A DNA stretch of 42,149 nucleotides from an uncultured Eubacteriales bacterium (lineage in GTDB: Bacteria; Bacillota; Clostridia; Peptostreptococcales; Anaerovoracaceae), in assembly GCA_902798745.1 (NCBI GenBank), contig CADBXM010000019.1, forward strand, positions 1 to 42,149. The letters are read 5' to 3'. The notes beneath the pieces were generated by a model, which was not told the DNA's origin, did not search any database, and worked only from the letters and a program-made list of their open reading frames with translations. A program made the position numbers and the translations under genes. Position 1 is the first letter of the stretch. The number at the start of each line of letters is the position of its first letter. Below are positions 23,743-31,588 of this stretch, piece by piece.

Positions 23743-25236
23743 ATGGATCTTTCATCCGTTGTATACAAGATCATAAAATTTTTCACATGGCTCTTTTACC
23801 CGCATATCAAAGTGGTCGGCAAGGAAAACCTGCCAGAGGAGCCGTGTATTGTTGTGGGTAATCACGCTAAGATGAATGGCCCTATAGGGTGCGAACTGTA
23901 TTTTCCGGGTGACCGATTTATTTGGACGGCGGGAGAAATGATGCACATCAAAGAGGTGCCTGCCTATGCCTATAAGGACTTCTGGTCATACAAGCCTGTG
24001 TGGATCAAATGGTTCTTCAAACTGCTTTCGTATTTCATCGCTCCGCTTTCGGTGTGTATATTCAACAACGCGCACTGCATAGGCGTATATCACGACATAA
24101 GGCTCATGTCGACATTCAGAGAGACCGTCAAAAGACTGCAGGAAGGGGCGAATGTGATCATCTTCCCTGAGCGTGACGAAGAATACAACAACATTGTATG
24201 GGACTTTCATGAACATTTTGTAGATGTCGCGCGGTCTTATTATAAGCGCACAGGAAAGGATGTCTGCTTTGTTCCGCTCTACACCGCGCCAAATCTCAGA
24301 AGCATGTTTATCGGAAAGCCGGTAAGGTTCGATCATGAAGCTCCGATTGAAGAAGAGAGGAAGAGGATATGCAAGGCAATGAAGGACGGAGTGACAGAGC
24401 TCGCTGAGGCACAGCCTGTGCATACCGTGGTGCCTTATCCAAACATCCCAAGGAAGGATTATCCGATCAACAAGGAGACGATGTTCGTTCAGACAGACCC
24501 GGCGCCGAGGCCGAAGCATTTTACCTTCGGACCGCCGGTGGTCGATTACCGCAAGTTCAGGTTTTCAAAACTTAATGATCCTGAGTTCAAACATCTTAAA
24601 CTGCTTGGGGGCTGGATCGTATACTTCATTTTCTATTTCATTACCGAGAATCTGATACCGGAGTCCAGGCTCCATCTGATACATTGCGCGCTCGATGACA
24701 TCATACCGTTCAATGAGTATTTCTTTATATTCTATTGCTACTGGTATGTTCTCATCGTCATTTCGCTGCTGTACTTCTTGCTTTATGACATAGACAGCTT
24801 CTGCAAACTGCAGAAGTTCATAATGATCACACAGTTTGTAGCGATGGTCATATATATCGCGTATCCTAGCATCCAGGATCTGAGGCCTGCGGTGATGCCG
24901 AGGGATAATTTCTTCTGTCATGTCGCCGAACTCATATACTGGTTCGATACACCGACAGGAGTCTTCCCGTCGCTTCATGTGGCATATTCCTTAGGAATAG
25001 CTTCGGTATGGCTCAAGGACAAAAAGGCGCCGGACTGGTGGAAGGTGTTTGTTTTCATAAGCTGTGTCATGATCTCAGTATCCGTGACGTTCGTGAAACA
25101 GCATTCCGCGCTTGATGTATTGTCGGCTATCCCGGTAGGGATCATTGCTGAGCATATGGTATTCGGAAGATTGCATGCTGCCAGGCGCAGGTACTTAAGA
25201 TGGCGGGCCAGAAAACTGGCGCTTAGGATAAAGTAA
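23743..25236 (+). CDS. Acyltransferase (PlsC-like)-PAP2 phosphatase fusion
   Basis: 497 residues in two parts. Residues ~20-260 are a lysophosphatidate-acyltransferase-like domain with GNHAKMNGP (39-47) in place of N-H-x-x-x-x-D and FPERDEE in place of F-P-E-G; the aspartate of the HX4D motif is missing. Residues ~290-480 are a five- or six-span PAP2-type domain with FPSLH (408-412) and KQHSALD (452-458), the phosphatase histidines. A protein with both parts could remodel phosphatidate or a related lipid. It starts 20 bases after the E2-like gene and ends 15 bases before the AI-2E gene, so it probably shares their transcript. The ribosome site is weak (GGAGACC). Confidence 0.82.
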   Translation: MDLSSVVYKIIKFFTWLFYPHIKVVGKENLPEEPCIVVGNHAKMNGPIGCELYFPGDRFIWTAGEMMHIKEVPAYAYKDFWSYKPVWIKWFFKLLSYFIAPLSVCIFNNAHCIGVYHDIRLMSTFRETVKRLQEGANVIIFPERDEEYNNIVWDFHEHFVDVARSYYKRTGKDVCFVPLYTAPNLRSMFIGKPVRFDHEAPIEEERKRICKAMKDGVTELAEAQPVHTVVPYPNIPRKDYPINKETMFVQTDPAPRPKHFTFGPPVVDYRKFRFSKLNDPEFKHLKLLGGWIVYFIFYFITENLIPESRLHLIHCALDDIIPFNEYFFIFYCYWYVLIVISLLYFLLYDIDSFCKLQKFIMITQFVAMVIYIAYPSIQDLRPAVMPRDNFFCHVAELIYWFDTPTGVFPSLHVAYSLGIASVWLKDKKAPDWWKVFVFISCVMISVSVTFVKQHSALDVLSAIPVGIIAEHMVFGRLHAARRRYLRWRARKLALRIK

Positions 25237-25251
25237 AGAGGAAAGCGGAAC

Positions 25252-26382
25252 ATGAAAAAGAAGATAACAGAAAAAGCATGGTATCCATATGCAGTTGCCG
25301 CATGTATCGCGGTGGCTCTGTATGTGCTGCTTGTTCATCTCGGCAGCATCACAGATGGCATTGTCACATTCCTGGGATATTTCAAGACCGTGTTCATAGC
25401 GCTGGTGCTGGCTTATATAGTAAACCCTCTCGCGAAGTTCCTTAACAGAAAGGTGTTTTTCAGGGTCAAGAACGATAAACTCGAGTGGACATTGTCAGTA
25501 GCGTTCGCGGTGTTGATCATAGTACTGTTGGTGGCGTTTCTGCTCGGCACTCTGATCCCTCAGCTGGTGGACAGCATCACCATGCTGCTCAACAACATGG
25601 ACAGCTATGAGGACTCGCTGCGGGTATTGCTTAACAAGTGGGGACTTTCTAATACTCTCGATGTAGATAAATTGCTTAGCGACTCGGATGGGATCGTCAA
25701 AAACATACAGGCATATCTTACTCAGAACGCCGACCACATCCTGAATGCCGGCGCAAGGGCGGGAAGAGACATCGCGGCATGGGTGATAGCATTCATCCTC
25801 TCCGTTTATATACTTCTCAATAAGGATTCGCTCAAGAGCGGAGTCCTCAGGCTTATGCGTGCTGTATTCCCTGAAAAGCAGCTCTATAAAGTGCTGCGCT
25901 TTATTGCTCGTTGTGATGTCATACTTGTGCGTTACATAGTGTTCACCCTGATCGATTCTATTATCATCGCAGTTATAAACGCGCTATTCATGATCATTAC
26001 CGGCATGCAGTACGCTGGCCTCGTTTCGATGATAATCGCGATCTTCAACCTTATACCGACATTCGGGCCGATCATCGGCGGAGCGATCGGAGCTCTCATA
26101 CTCCTGCTCGTAAAGCCGATTCACGCGCTGATTTTCATAATTTTCACATTCGTGCTCCAGTTCTTCGACGCATATCTGATAAAGCCGAAACTCTTTGGAA
26201 ATTCGCTCGGAGTATCAGGCTTGCTCATACTGATAGCCATTATTGTGTTTGGGAGCATGTTCGGGATCGTCGGGATGCTGCTTGCGATCCCTATCGCAGC
26301 TATCCTGGACTTTGTGTATCACGAGGCGTTGCTACCGGCACTTGAGAGCAAGGCCGAGGCGCGAAAAAATAAAACCTCGTAA
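25252..26382 (+). CDS. AI-2E family transporter
   Basis: 376 residues with about seven or eight membrane segments. Signature parts are the N-terminal FKTVFIALVLAYIVNPLAKFLNR, the amphipathic middle portion, and the C-terminal block FNLIPTFGPIIGGAIGA followed by VLQFFDAYLIKPKLFGNSLG. Members export small molecules such as autoinducer-2 or act in ion homeostasis; the substrate cannot be told from sequence. GAGG lies upstream of the ATG. A neighbouring metal transporter and lipid enzyme give no clear lead. Confidence 0.9.
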   Translation: MKKKITEKAWYPYAVAACIAVALYVLLVHLGSITDGIVTFLGYFKTVFIALVLAYIVNPLAKFLNRKVFFRVKNDKLEWTLSVAFAVLIIVLLVAFLLGTLIPQLVDSITMLLNNMDSYEDSLRVLLNKWGLSNTLDVDKLLSDSDGIVKNIQAYLTQNADHILNAGARAGRDIAAWVIAFILSVYILLNKDSLKSGVLRLMRAVFPEKQLYKVLRFIARCDVILVRYIVFTLIDSIIIAVINALFMIITGMQYAGLVSMIIAIFNLIPTFGPIIGGAIGALILLLVKPIHALIFIIFTFVLQFFDAYLIKPKLFGNSLGVSGLLILIAIIVFGSMFGIVGMLLAIPIAAILDFVYHEALLPALESKAEARKNKTS

Positions 26383-26400
26383 GCTACCTCCGGAGGAAAG

Positions 26401-27330
26401 ATGGCAGGTCTGTTCGCAGATTCCTTAATAGATACTGTAAAAGATACGGCAACACTGGTGCCGTTTCTTTTCATAACATACATTGTGATGGAATGGCTTG
26501 AGCGCAGGACAGAAGAGCGGTCGGTAAGACTGCTGTCGGGTGTCGGCAGATATGGACATCTGATCGGAGCGGGGCTCGGACTTGTGCCGCAGTGCGGCTT
26601 TTCGGCCGGCGCAGCGAGCCTGTATTCTGGCGGAGTCATCACGGCAGGCACGCTCATCGCGGTCTTTTTGAGCACATCGGACGAGATGCTGCCGATCTTC
26701 ATTTCATCGGCAGTGGCGCCGGCCGCCATAGGAAAGATCCTGGCTGTCAAGTTTGCGATCGCCCTGATAAGCGGTTTTGCGGTAGACTTTATCTGGCGCA
26801 TGATCAGAAGAAAGACCCGACATTCGAATGAGCATACAACAGAAGATGATGAGCATTCCGTTTTTGGATTACATGAGGAAAAGCATATTCACGATCTATG
26901 CGAACAGGATCACTGTGGCTGTGAGGATGAAGAGGGAAGCATATTCCGCTCGGCTCTTGTACATACTCTCAAGATCACGGCGTTCATTTTTATAGTTTCA
27001 CTTGTGCTGAGTCTGCTGGTAGGCCTTTTCGGCCAAAGAGAACTGGCAGCGCTCATGACAGACGCTCCTGTCGCCGGCAGTCTGATTAGCGGGCTGATAG
27101 GGCTCATACCAAACTGCGCTGCATCGGTAGCGATCACGCAGATGTACCTTGAAGGAATGCTTACGGCAGGTCAGCTCATGTCAGGGCTGCTCACTTCAGC
27201 AGGAGTCGGTTTACTGGTGATGGTGCGCACCAATCATCATGCAAAGGAGAATGCAGCGGTGATTTGCACTCTGTGGGTACTTGGAGTTGCATGGGGCATT
27301 TTGATCGACATTGCCGGAGTCACATTCTAG
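26401..27330 (+). CDS. Putative manganese transporter
   Basis: 309 residues with roughly ten hydrophobic segments in two homologous halves. Each half has a PQCG/PNCA motif in a G-L-x-P context: LGLVPQCGFSAGAASLYSGG (near 61-80) and GLIPNCAASVAITQMYLEG (near 237-255). Between the halves is a His/Asp/Glu/Cys-rich cytoplasmic loop (about 141-180) with HEEKHIHDLCEQDHCGCED, a likely metal-binding region. This matches, from memory, the family annotated as putative manganese transporter. It starts 18 bases after the AI-2E gene with GGAGG upstream. Mn specificity is by family only. Confidence 0.8.
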   Translation: MAGLFADSLIDTVKDTATLVPFLFITYIVMEWLERRTEERSVRLLSGVGRYGHLIGAGLGLVPQCGFSAGAASLYSGGVITAGTLIAVFLSTSDEMLPIFISSAVAPAAIGKILAVKFAIALISGFAVDFIWRMIRRKTRHSNEHTTEDDEHSVFGLHEEKHIHDLCEQDHCGCEDEEGSIFRSALVHTLKITAFIFIVSLVLSLLVGLFGQRELAALMTDAPVAGSLISGLIGLIPNCAASVAITQMYLEGMLTAGQLMSGLLTSAGVGLLVMVRTNHHAKENAAVICTLWVLGVAWGILIDIAGVTF

Positions 27331-27359
27331 ACGCAAGCAAAGAGGCGAGGATGCGGCTA

Positions 27360-27388
27360 TTGCCGAAAAAGCGGCGGCAAGTTATAAT
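27360..27388 (+). promoter_or_regulatory. Promoter of the charged membrane protein gene
   Basis: TTGCCG (27360-27365), a 17-base spacer and a perfect TATAAT (27383-27388). Initiation near 27395 gives a ~120-base leader. TTGCCG and CGGCAA in the spacer are complementary, so the promoter DNA itself contains an inverted repeat. Confidence 0.7.
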
Positions 27389-27401
27389 AGACGCCGGATG
27401 C

Positions 27402-27488
27402 ATCTCTCTTTCTAATTGTATTGAGAGATACATGTTCGATCGTCGGCGTGAAGCGAATCTCTGCCGACGATCTCATGAGCTGACGCTC
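27402..27488 (+). promoter_or_regulatory. Hairpin-rich 5' leader
   Basis: Three stems follow one another between the promoter and the gene at 27517. ATCTCTC (27402-27408) pairs with GAGAGAT (27423-27429). GATCGTCGGC (27438-27447) pairs perfectly over 10 bp with GCCGACGATC (27463-27472). GAGC (27477-27480) pairs with GCTC (27485-27488). None ends in a T run, so they are not terminators. I do not recognise a riboswitch class. Confidence 0.5.
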
Positions 27489-27516
27489 CTATTTAAAATT
27501 CAGAAAAGGAAAAGAA

Positions 27517-28470
27517 ATGGCTGAGAAAGAAACTAAGAAAAACGAAGAAGTCAAAGAATACTCCTCGATGAAGAGAGATGAGCTTCTGGTGCTGGCAAAA
27601 AGTATGGGTGCCAAGGTAAACACAAAGACCAAAAAGGCAGACCTGATCGCTGCAATAGAGGCCATAGAGGCTGAAACTGAAATAGTAGAGGAAGCTAAGC
27701 CTGAAAAGGAAGCTGAAGCCGAAACAGATGAAGAGCCAGAGGCTGAGGAAAAAGCTGAGGAAGCAGTAGAAGAGACCGCAGCAGAGGCAGTTGAAGAAGC
27801 TGCTGAAAAAGAGGAGCCTGCGAAAGAAGAACCGGAGAAAATGCTTTCATCTACAGAAAGAAAGCGGAAGATGAAAGCTGAAAGGCGTGAAGCCAAGGCG
27901 GCGCGCAAAGAAGCTAACGTCAAAGAAGAGAAGAAGAAAAGACCTAGCAACCTCCTACTCGCCATCCTTATATTCGGCGTACTTATCGGAATGTTCGCAT
28001 TCATAAAAGGATACAATTACTTCACCAAACCGGCTTCCATTGAAAAATACATGGACGAACAGGGTATGACTGAAATGTATACCGATATTCCTTATGACGA
28101 GCACTCAACGATAACAGTCCGGGCAAAAGACAATACCATCAGGATGCTCATAAAGCTCGATGAAGACATTACTGATGAGGATCTCAAAGAGTATACCGGT
28201 GATGATGCGACGGAAGATCTCAAAGAGATGGGCGCAGGATTCCTCACATCGATGAAACCACAGGCCAGAGGTTTCGGCGGCACTGTAAAAGTCGGTGTTA
28301 AGAAAGGCGATGAAACGGTCAACTATGTGAAGCTCAGCTACAGCGAAGCCAAGAAGATCATGAAGGATCTGGAGAAAAAGGCTGAAGAGGAAGCCGATGA
28401 CGCAGAAGACGCGGCGGAAGATGCGGCTGATGACGCTGAGGATGAAGCAGAAGAAGCCGATGAAGACTAG
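27517..28470 (+). CDS. Charged single-pass membrane protein with DUF4854-like outer domain
   Basis: 317 residues. Residues 15-50 (SSMKRDELLVLAKSMGAKV, then KKADLIAAIEA) look like a Rho-N/SAP-type helix-loop-helix. Residues 51-108 are very acidic and 110-142 are very basic (Lys/Arg-rich). A single membrane span lies at about 145-164. After it comes a domain (SIEKYMDEQGM, TVRAKDNTIRMLIKL, GTVKVGVKKGDETVNYVKLSY) similar in plan to the DUF4854 part of the lipoprotein at 5317. An Asp/Glu/Ala-rich tail ends the protein. The topology would put the Rho-N-like part in the cytoplasm and the sensor-like part outside. Function unknown. AAAGGAAAAG precedes the ATG. Confidence 0.75.
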   Translation: MAEKETKKNEEVKEYSSMKRDELLVLAKSMGAKVNTKTKKADLIAAIEAIEAETEIVEEAKPEKEAEAETDEEPEAEEKAEEAVEETAAEAVEEAAEKEEPAKEEPEKMLSSTERKRKMKAERREAKAARKEANVKEEKKKRPSNLLLAILIFGVLIGMFAFIKGYNYFTKPASIEKYMDEQGMTEMYTDIPYDEHSTITVRAKDNTIRMLIKLDEDITDEDLKEYTGDDATEDLKEMGAGFLTSMKPQARGFGGTVKVGVKKGDETVNYVKLSYSEAKKIMKDLEKKAEEEADDAEDAAEDAADDAEDEAEEADED

Positions 28471-28514
28471 ACAAACAGAATTGTAAAACACGGAAAAGTG
28501 GCTTACTAAAGAAA

Positions 28515-28545
28515 CAGACCTGCGATCATGCAGGTCTGTTTTGTT
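28515..28545 (+). terminator. Terminator after the charged membrane protein
   Basis: CAGACCTGC (28515-28523) pairs perfectly with GCAGGTCTG (28530-28538) around a GATCAT loop, followed by TTTTGTT. Confidence 0.9.
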
Positions 28546-28602
28546 ATTTAATAAACAACCAAAACGCCAGTAATTGCAAGGCCTACAGCGCTCCTCGACT
28601 CA

Positions 28603-28632
28603 TTGACGCGCCATAAGTTTAAGTGCTATTAT
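28603..28632 (+). promoter_or_regulatory. Promoter of the glycine cleavage operon
   Basis: TTGACG (28603-28608), an 18-base spacer and TATTAT (28627-28632). Initiation near 28639 leaves about 50 bases before the gcvT ATG, too little for a glycine riboswitch; none of its conserved cores is seen. Confidence 0.65.
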
Positions 28633-28689
28633 TACAATAAGAATAACTAATGTCGCAATTAATCACAGGAGCATAGGAGGTGTATTACT

Positions 28690-29778
28690 ATGGAAAAGAA
28701 AACCCCGCTCTATGACACCCATATCAAATACGGAGGAAAGATAGTCGAATTCGGCGGATTCTTGCTGCCCGTACAGTACGGAAGCGGTGTCAAGGCAGAG
28801 CACATGGCTGTCAGAACTCAGTGCGGACTCTTCGACGTTTCTCACATGGGCGAGATCCTCGTTCAGGGTGAGAGGGCAAAGGACTACCTCAACCTGATCC
28901 TGACAAATGATTTCACAGACCTTAAGCCGGGCTTCGCAAGGTATTCTCCTATGTGTAACGAGGACGGCGGAACAATTGACGATCTGATCGTATATATGAA
29001 GGCCGAGAATGACTATTTTGTGGTAGTTAACGCAGCAAACACAGACAAGGATTTCGCCTGGATGGTCGAGCATAAGATCGACGGAGTGGATCTTTCGAAT
29101 GTAAGCGACAAATGGGGGCAGGTAGCCCTTCAGGGACCTAATGCAGACAAGATCCTGCACAAACTGGTCGACGACAAGTACATCCCTGCAGGTAATTACA
29201 CCTGTGTTTTCGATGGTGACTTCCAAGGCATTCAGGTGATGATCTCCCGGACCGGTTATACAGGTGAGGACGGATTCGAGATCTACATGCCGGCAGATAA
29301 AGCCGCTGACGTATGGGAGATGCTTATCGAAGCAGGCAAAGAGGATGGACTCATTCCTTGCGCGTTAGGCGCCAGAGACACTCTCAGGATGGAAGCGGCG
29401 ATGCCGCTATACGGTCATGAGATGAACGATGAAATCAGTCCGCTTACAGCGGGCTTGGGGTTTGCAGTCAAGATGGACAAACCTGACTTCATTGGAAAAG
29501 CGGCTCTCGAAGCAGGCCAGCCTCTTACTCACAGAAGAGTAGGTCTAAAAGTAACAGGGCGAGGCATCTTAAGAGAGCACCTCGATGTATACAAAGACGG
29601 CAAGATCATAGGTCACACTACTTCAGGAACATATCTGCCTTTCCTCGGTTCGTCTTACGGTATGGCTATCGTCGACTCAGAAGCCAGAGAGATCGGCTCA
29701 TCTTGCCAGGTCGACGTAAGAGGCCGGATGGTAGACTGCGAGATGGTAAAACTTCCTTTCTACAAGAGAGAAAAGTAG
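28690..29778 (+). CDS. gcvT: Aminomethyltransferase (glycine cleavage T protein)
   Basis: 362 residues. It moves the methylene group of aminomethyl-lipoyl GcvH to tetrahydrofolate and releases ammonia. Family features are TPLYDTHIKYGGKIVEFGGF at the start, FDVSHMGEI, GFARYSPMCNEDGGTIDDL with the catalytic Asp, ALQGPNADKIL, SRTGYTGEDGFEIY, and ALGARDTLRMEAAMPLYGHE in the middle. The C-terminal barrel ends in SSYGMAIVDSE. The ribosome site is AGGAGG before the ATG. It is the first of four plus-strand glycine cleavage genes. Confidence 0.95.
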   Translation: MEKKTPLYDTHIKYGGKIVEFGGFLLPVQYGSGVKAEHMAVRTQCGLFDVSHMGEILVQGERAKDYLNLILTNDFTDLKPGFARYSPMCNEDGGTIDDLIVYMKAENDYFVVVNAANTDKDFAWMVEHKIDGVDLSNVSDKWGQVALQGPNADKILHKLVDDKYIPAGNYTCVFDGDFQGIQVMISRTGYTGEDGFEIYMPADKAADVWEMLIEAGKEDGLIPCALGARDTLRMEAAMPLYGHEMNDEISPLTAGLGFAVKMDKPDFIGKAALEAGQPLTHRRVGLKVTGRGILREHLDVYKDGKIIGHTTSGTYLPFLGSSYGMAIVDSEAREIGSSCQVDVRGRMVDCEMVKLPFYKREK

Positions 29779-29838
29779 GCGGATCGAAACCGGAACGAGG
29801 ATAATCAACTATCAATAATAAAAAAGGAGAATTAGACG

Positions 29839-30207
29839 ATGAATACCCCAAAAGAACTCAAATATAGCAGAGATGATGAATGGATCCGCTATGAAGGAGA
29901 AGAAGCGTACATAGGCATCACAGACTATGCTCAGAGCGAGCTCGGCGACCTTGTGTTCGTCAACCTCCCTGAGGTGGATGACGAAGTCGTTGCAGGTGAG
30001 GCTCTCGGCGATGTTGAGTCCGTTAAGGCTGTAGCGGACGTGATATCACCGGTTTCAGGTGTCGTTTTAGAGATCAATGAGGATCTTCTTGACGACGCAT
30101 CACTTATCAATAGCGATCCTTACGGATCGTGGTTTGTAAAGGTCGGAAGTATAGGCGATAATGTCGAACTTCTCAGTGCCGATGAATACGAGGAATACAG
30201 AGGATAA
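29839..30207 (+). CDS. gcvH: Glycine cleavage H protein
   Basis: 122 residues, the lipoyl carrier of the system. The lipoyl lysine is in [12 protein letters not shown], the conserved lipoylation site. The flanking [17 protein letters not shown] and [13 protein letters not shown] segments are also typical. AAGGAG precedes the ATG. The lipoate-protein ligase that could load it is at 34564. Confidence 0.96.
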   Translation: MNTPKELKYSRDDEWIRYEGEEAYIGITDYAQSELGDLVFVNLPEVDDEVVAGEALGDVESVKAVADVISPVSGVVLEINEDLLDDASLINSDPYGSWFVKVGSIGDNVELLSADEYEEYRG

Positions 30208-30243
30208 TTAACGTTTTCTTACCAGCAATAAGGAGGAATCAAA

Positions 30244-31587
30244 TTGGGCACTTTTATTCCTAACACCAAGGAAGAGCAACTTAAAATGCTCAACGAGATC
30301 GGATATAAGGATTTCGACGACCTCTTTAAAGTGATCCCTGATGCCGCAAAGGTCAAAGGCGAACTCGATCTTCCTGATGGACTGAGCGAGATCGAAGTTG
30401 ACCGCAAGGTAGAAGGACTCGCGGCAAAGAACGTTATCTTCCGTTCGATCTTCCGCGGCGCAGGCGCGTACAACCATTATGTACCGTCCGCCGTCGACGC
30501 GATCGCCAACAAAGAGGAATTTGTTACGGCGTATACACCATATCAGGCTGAGATCAGCCAGGGCATCCTCCAGTCGATCTTTGAGTATCAGACAATGATC
30601 GCAGAGATCACAGGCATGGACATCGCAAACGCTTCGATGTACGACGGCGCTTCGGCAGCCGCTGAGGCATGCTGGATGTGCAAGGACAGAAGACACAGCA
30701 CGTTCTATGTTTCCGGAGCTATCGACGAGAGGATACTCACCGTGATCAACACTTATTCATTCGGAAGAGAGAGCAAGGTAGTAGTCGTCCCGACTAAGGA
30801 CGGCGAGACCGATAAGGAAGCTCTCAAGAAGGCTCTTGCTGAAGATGACGCAGCAGCCTGCTTCCTGATGCAATACCCTAACTTCTACGGAATCGTAGAG
30901 GACGCTGAAGAGCTTTGCAAGATCACTCATGACGGCGGAGCGAAGTTCATCATGTACTGCCAGCCTCTCGCGCTCGGCGCTCTGAAGAGCCCAGGCGAGC
31001 TCGGCGCAGACATCGCTGTAGGTGAAGGACAGCCTCTCGGACTCGGACTCGAGTTCGGCGGACCATACCTCGGCTTCCTGTCGACAAAGCAGGAGAACAT
31101 GCGTCAGATCCCCGGCAGACTCATCGGCGAGACCGTAGATACAAGGGGCGACAGAGGCTTTGTTCTGACTATCCAGGCCAGAGAACAGCACATACGCCGT
31201 GAAAAGGCCAGCTCCAACATCTGCTCCAACGAGGCATGGTGCGCGCTGAGAGCGGGCATCTATCTTTCGACTATCGGCCCTAAGGGATTCGAGGATGTCG
31301 CGGCACTCTGCTCATCCAAGGCTCACTACATGGCTGAAGAGCTCGAGAAGATCGGCATGAAGCGCTGCTTCAAGGGCGAGTTCTGGAATGAATTCGCTAT
31401 GACATGCCCTGACGCTGACAAGCTGCTCGCGGCTCTCGAAGCTAAAGGCATCCTTGGCGGACTCAAACTCTGCTGCGGCTGCTGTGGCGAAGGCTGTGAT
31501 ACAGACTGCATCCTCTGGTGCTGCACAGAGCTGAACAGCAAAGAAGATATCGATGAAGTCGTAGCTATCGCAAAGGAGGTGTTCTAA
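30244..31587 (+). CDS. gcvPA: Glycine decarboxylase subunit 1 (P protein, N-terminal half)
   Basis: 447 residues with a TTG start after GGAGG. It forms the PLP-dependent P protein together with gcvPB. Matching features are FIPNTKEEQLKMLNEIGY, FRGAGAYNHYVPSAVDAI, TAYTPYQAEISQGILQSIFEYQ in two parts, the YDGAS loop, and REQHIRREKASSNICSNEA near 317-335. The usual C-terminal strand before T-E-x-N is replaced by a cysteine-rich stretch, CCGCCGEGCDTDCILWCC (410-427), with eight cysteines in 18 residues. The frame is intact around it and the family TELNSKEDID end resumes at once. It ends one base before gcvPB. Confidence 0.95.
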   Translation: MGTFIPNTKEEQLKMLNEIGYKDFDDLFKVIPDAAKVKGELDLPDGLSEIEVDRKVEGLAAKNVIFRSIFRGAGAYNHYVPSAVDAIANKEEFVTAYTPYQAEISQGILQSIFEYQTMIAEITGMDIANASMYDGASAAAEACWMCKDRRHSTFYVSGAIDERILTVINTYSFGRESKVVVVPTKDGETDKEALKKALAEDDAAACFLMQYPNFYGIVEDAEELCKITHDGGAKFIMYCQPLALGALKSPGELGADIAVGEGQPLGLGLEFGGPYLGFLSTKQENMRQIPGRLIGETVDTRGDRGFVLTIQAREQHIRREKASSNICSNEAWCALRAGIYLSTIGPKGFEDVAALCSSKAHYMAEELEKIGMKRCFKGEFWNEFAMTCPDADKLLAALEAKGILGGLKLCCGCCGEGCDTDCILWCCTELNSKEDIDEVVAIAKEVF

Positions 31588-31588
31588 G

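Noticed and set aside
27402-27488. Leader hairpins as a manganese (yybP-ykoY) riboswitch for the Mn transporter
   Set aside because: They lie downstream of that transporter, not before it, and the conserved yybP-ykoY loops are not seen.
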